8,850 bases of DNA, taken from NCBI GenBank assembly GCA_024400275.1, contig JAKSMY010000067.1, positions 1-8,850 on the forward strand. Direction: 5' to 3'. Below, piece after piece: positions 7,646 to 8,850 of the stretch (its first letter is position 1; the number at the start of each line of letters is the position of its first letter). Source of the stretch: Paludibacteraceae bacterium (GTDB lineage Bacteria > Bacteroidota > Bacteroidia > Bacteroidales > Paludibacteraceae). A program made the translations under genes and the position numbers. The notes below the pieces were generated by a model, which was not told where the DNA came from, did not search any database, and saw nothing but the letters and a program-made list of their open reading frames with translations.

Positions 7646-7678
7646 AAGTAGCACCCATCCGGACAAGCCGGACAGGTG
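7643..7678 (-). terminator. Intrinsic terminator after the hepT-mntA pair
   Basis: In minus-strand RNA, bases 7678-7668 pair with 7662-7652 to give an 11-bp stem, including two G-U wobbles, with a 5-base loop (7667-7663). It is followed after four bases by five U (7647-7643). On the plus strand the two central wobbles become C/A mismatches and no T-run follows, so the structure favours the minus-strand transcript. It sits 110 bases beyond the mntA stop and upstream of the small-protein operon. Alternatively it could act as an attenuator for read-through into that operon. Confidence 0.55.
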
Positions 7679-7713
7679 TTACCTATCTAATTCTATTTCG
7701 TTGCGAAGAATTA

Positions 7714-7722
7714 CCCCCCCCC
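7714..7722. repeat. Homopolymer tract of nine C (nine G on the transcribed strand)
   Basis: A run of nine C interrupts an otherwise AT-rich intergenic region. It lies 66-74 bases past the mntA stop and upstream of the terminator hairpin. I see no coding frame across it. Such tracts are prone to length change by slippage. Confidence 0.9.
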
Positions 7723-7787
7723 TAAAACAGCAACCATTCGCTGCCCAAAGGAGCGATTAGTAAGCGATAATATTTGTGAGTTGGTGA

Positions 7788-8084
7788 TCATTTCTTTATC
7801 TCGATTCCTTCACGGGCAATGCTACGCAATAATGCCGGATTTTTAATACGATGAATGGCATTAAGATCCACTGTATATGGCAAATATAAATCGTCAATCT
7901 GTGTATCTAACTTTGCCAAATCAGGCAACGACAACGATGCACCCACTAAAGCAATATCTATATCCGAATAAGGTTGATTTGTTCCACGAGCACGAGAACC
8001 ATAGAGGATAGCCTTCTCTACCCCTTTATACGTCAAAAGAACCGATTTCAATTGACGGAGTTCCGTGTCAGTCAAACCAAACAT
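7788..8084 (-). CDS. mntA: MntA-like minimal nucleotidyltransferase antitoxin
   Basis: 98 aa, the usual size of a minimal nucleotidyltransferase (MNT, NTP_transf_2-like). The signature GS-x10-D-x-D is complete: G29-S30, then D41-I-D43 (GSRARGTNQPYSDIDIAL), with D73 in YTVDLNAIHRI as a likely third metal-binding carboxylate. Family knowledge: MntA antitoxins transfer AMP from ATP to a tyrosine of the partner HepT and neutralise its RNase activity in the cytoplasm. The ATG overlaps the TAA of the upstream hepT-like gene by one base (TAATG), so translation is coupled and the stoichiometry is probably linked. The stop is TGA at 7790-7788. All visible catalytic residues are present, so the enzyme is probably active. 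Annotation as HI0073-like nucleotidyltransferase would also be acceptable. Confidence 0.9.
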   Translation of the reverse strand: MFGLTDTELRQLKSVLLTYKGVEKAILYGSRARGTNQPYSDIDIALVGASLSLPDLAKLDTQIDDLYLPYTVDLNAIHRIKNPALLRSIAREGIEIKK

Positions 8085-8527
8085 TATTCAAATAAGTCCT
8101 TAGATTGAGATATTATTTTCTTTGCCATAGCCAATTCAAATGCAGAAAGCACCGAGTAATATGAGTTCACAATCTTAGTAATCGTTTCACTTGCCAATTG
8201 CTCATCATAATCATGACTAGTCTCGTTACGACTGCGCAACATCTCCAGCCAGACTTGCCCATTTTCTGCGATATGATTATTACATGCCCAACGGATAGCA
8301 TCACGTGACCCCGTAATCCCTAATTCACCTTGATACTCAGCATACGCTTTCATCAATTTCCACGCTAACTCATGCGTAAACTCGAAACGCTGAATCATAG
8401 AGTCTTGCTCGAATTCATTTAAAGGACGTTTCTTGCTTTCGTTAACAATGGTTGTCAGACGACCGAGAGCTTTTTTATAACTCTCGTAGCGTTGCTCCCA
8501 ACGAGGATATTTGTTATTATCATCCAT
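8084..8527 (-). CDS. hepT: HepT-like HEPN toxin (HI0074-family nucleotidyltransferase partner)
   Basis: 147 aa, all-helical in appearance, of the HI0074 nucleotidyltransferase substrate-binding family. Recognisable segments are RWEQRYESYKKAL near the N-terminus (9-21), QDSMIQRFEFTHELAWKLMK (41-60), GSRDAIRWA (73-81) and the HEPN active-site motif R100-NETS-H105-D-Y107. That is exactly R-x4-H-x-Y, where Arg and His are the predicted RNase residues and Tyr is the site AMPylated by MntA in characterised HepT-MntA pairs. The toxin gene comes first, as is common for HEPN/MNT modules. It is read from a strong consensus promoter 39-70 bases upstream of its ATG. The next ATG on this strand, four bases in, is out of frame, which supports the 8527 start. 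RNase activity is inferred from the motif; some HI0074-type pairs have no demonstrated toxicity. Confidence 0.9.
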   Translation of the reverse strand: MDDNNKYPRWEQRYESYKKALGRLTTIVNESKKRPLNEFEQDSMIQRFEFTHELAWKLMKAYAEYQGELGITGSRDAIRWACNNHIAENGQVWLEMLRSRNETSHDYDEQLASETITKIVNSYYSVLSAFELAMAKKIISQSKDLFE

Positions 8528-8565
8528 GGTCTTGCTTTACAAAAAAATCTTATCAAATTCGAGTG

Positions 8566-8597
8566 CAAAGGTACAACATTTTTTTCATATGTGCAAA
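8566..8597 (-). promoter_or_regulatory. Consensus Bacteroidota promoter for hepT-mntA
   Basis: On the minus strand, TTTG at 8597-8594 is followed after exactly 20 bases by TACCTTTG at 8573-8566. This is a full match to the Bacteroidota primary-sigma pattern TTTG-N19-21-TAnnTTTG. Initiation near 8559 would leave a leader of about 30 bases before the ATG at 8527. No Shine-Dalgarno is visible, which is normal for this phylum. Confidence 0.85.
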
Positions 8598-8635
8598 TTT
8601 TTCTGCGATTTTTTTGCAAAATTAAAGAATAATGC

Positions 8636-8850
8636 TTACTGCTCGAATCCTAATACGTTAAACTTCTTGGAACCGCGGAGGAAGAGAATTTGACCATTCT
8701 CCATTATTTTGGTGGAGAGGGGTAGAGGAGTAGAGGTGTAGGGTAAATCCATAGGGGCATCGAGGACTTCAACCGTACCATTCTTAATCTGTGCTTTCTC
8801 GTTGTTATAGTTCATGATATACCCGTAAAGGCAGACATACTCCCCTACTT
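8636..8850 (-). CDS. C-terminal end of a secreted protein with T9SS-like tail (N-terminus beyond window)
   Basis: The last 70 codons of a gene entering from the right edge, with stop TAA at 8638-8636. The first readable residues are VGEYVCLYGYIMNYNNEKAQ, followed by IKNGTVEVLDAPMDLPY and a terminal TKIMENGQILFLRGSKKFNV then LGFEQ. The final 25 residues align well with the tail of the 685-aa protein at 2861-4918 (TK.I.N...LYI..NG..Y.ILG), the form of a degenerate T9SS sorting domain, so the protein is probably exported to the surface. The upstream VEVLD/KAQIKNG part is beta-rich and I cannot assign it to a family. Only this fragment is visible, so length and function are unknown. It is separated from hepT by 108 bases containing the hepT promoter and no convincing terminator. 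Confidence 0.8.
   Translation of the reverse strand, partial: VGEYVCLYGYIMNYNNEKAQIKNGTVEVLDAPMDLPYTSTPLPLSTKIMENGQILFLRGSKKFNVLGFEQ

Noticed and set aside
7642..7650. TACTTTTTG on the minus strand as a -7 promoter box.
   Set aside because: The internal spacing is one base too long for TAnnTTTG and no TTTG lies 19-21 bases upstream; the T-run is better explained by the terminator.
8612..8621. Palindrome TTTTGCAAAA as a regulator binding site.
   Set aside because: It is short and within a very AT-rich stretch; with no second copy near a promoter I cannot support a specific function.
8511..8693. Plus-strand 60-codon frame overlapping the hepT start and promoter.
   Set aside because: It crosses a consensus minus-strand promoter and the end of another gene; its composition (Lys/Asn/Phe/Ser) is that of AT-rich noncoding DNA.

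Overview
The window looks like an AT-leaning chromosomal segment from a member of the Bacteroidales (Bacteroidota), probably gut or rumen associated. Three things suggest this. There is a textbook Bacteroidota promoter (TTTG, 20 bp, TACCTTTG at 8597-8566). Two proteins end in tails resembling type IX secretion (T9SS) sorting domains. The secreted proteins are built from modules I know mainly from Bacteroidales: DTIC/GCDS repeats, InlB-like repeats, and a GNLQ/FRFA/NGG-WRTL/LPDxW domain. Every supported gene is on the minus strand; long plus-strand frames are shadows. I see no tRNA, rRNA, CRISPR array, transposase or phage gene. No gene-free stretch exceeds 300 bases; the two gaps are 7602-7787 and 8528-8635.

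Reading in the direction of transcription (right to left): at the right edge lies the last 70 codons of an unidentified protein with a T9SS-like tail (8850-8636). Next comes a HEPN/MNT toxin-antitoxin pair with its own clear promoter (8597-8566), HepT-like toxin (8527-8084) and MntA-like nucleotidyltransferase antitoxin (8084-7788), overlapping by one base. The 186-base gap after it holds a nine-base C tract (7714-7722), a strand-specific intrinsic terminator (7678-7643) and a weaker promoter candidate (7645-7615).

Then follows a tightly packed five-gene transcription unit with gaps of 22, 3, 21 and 0 bases: a 49-aa small protein (7601-7452); two paralogous secreted proteins of 429 aa (7429-6140) and 398 aa (6136-4940); a 685-aa secreted protein with InlB-like repeats and a T9SS-like tail (4918-2861); and a very large secreted repeat protein that starts at 2860 and is still open at base 1 (953 codons, C-terminus outside the window). 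The large protein has no stop in this span and accounts for nearly a third of the window.

The N-terminal region of each paralog looks like one copy of the cysteine-paired module that is tandemly repeated in the large protein. Together with the packed layout, this suggests the operon makes a set of co-secreted, structurally related surface or matrix proteins. The function of that set is unknown to me, and this is the best candidate for an undescribed system here. The toxin-antitoxin pair appears to be an independent transcription unit.
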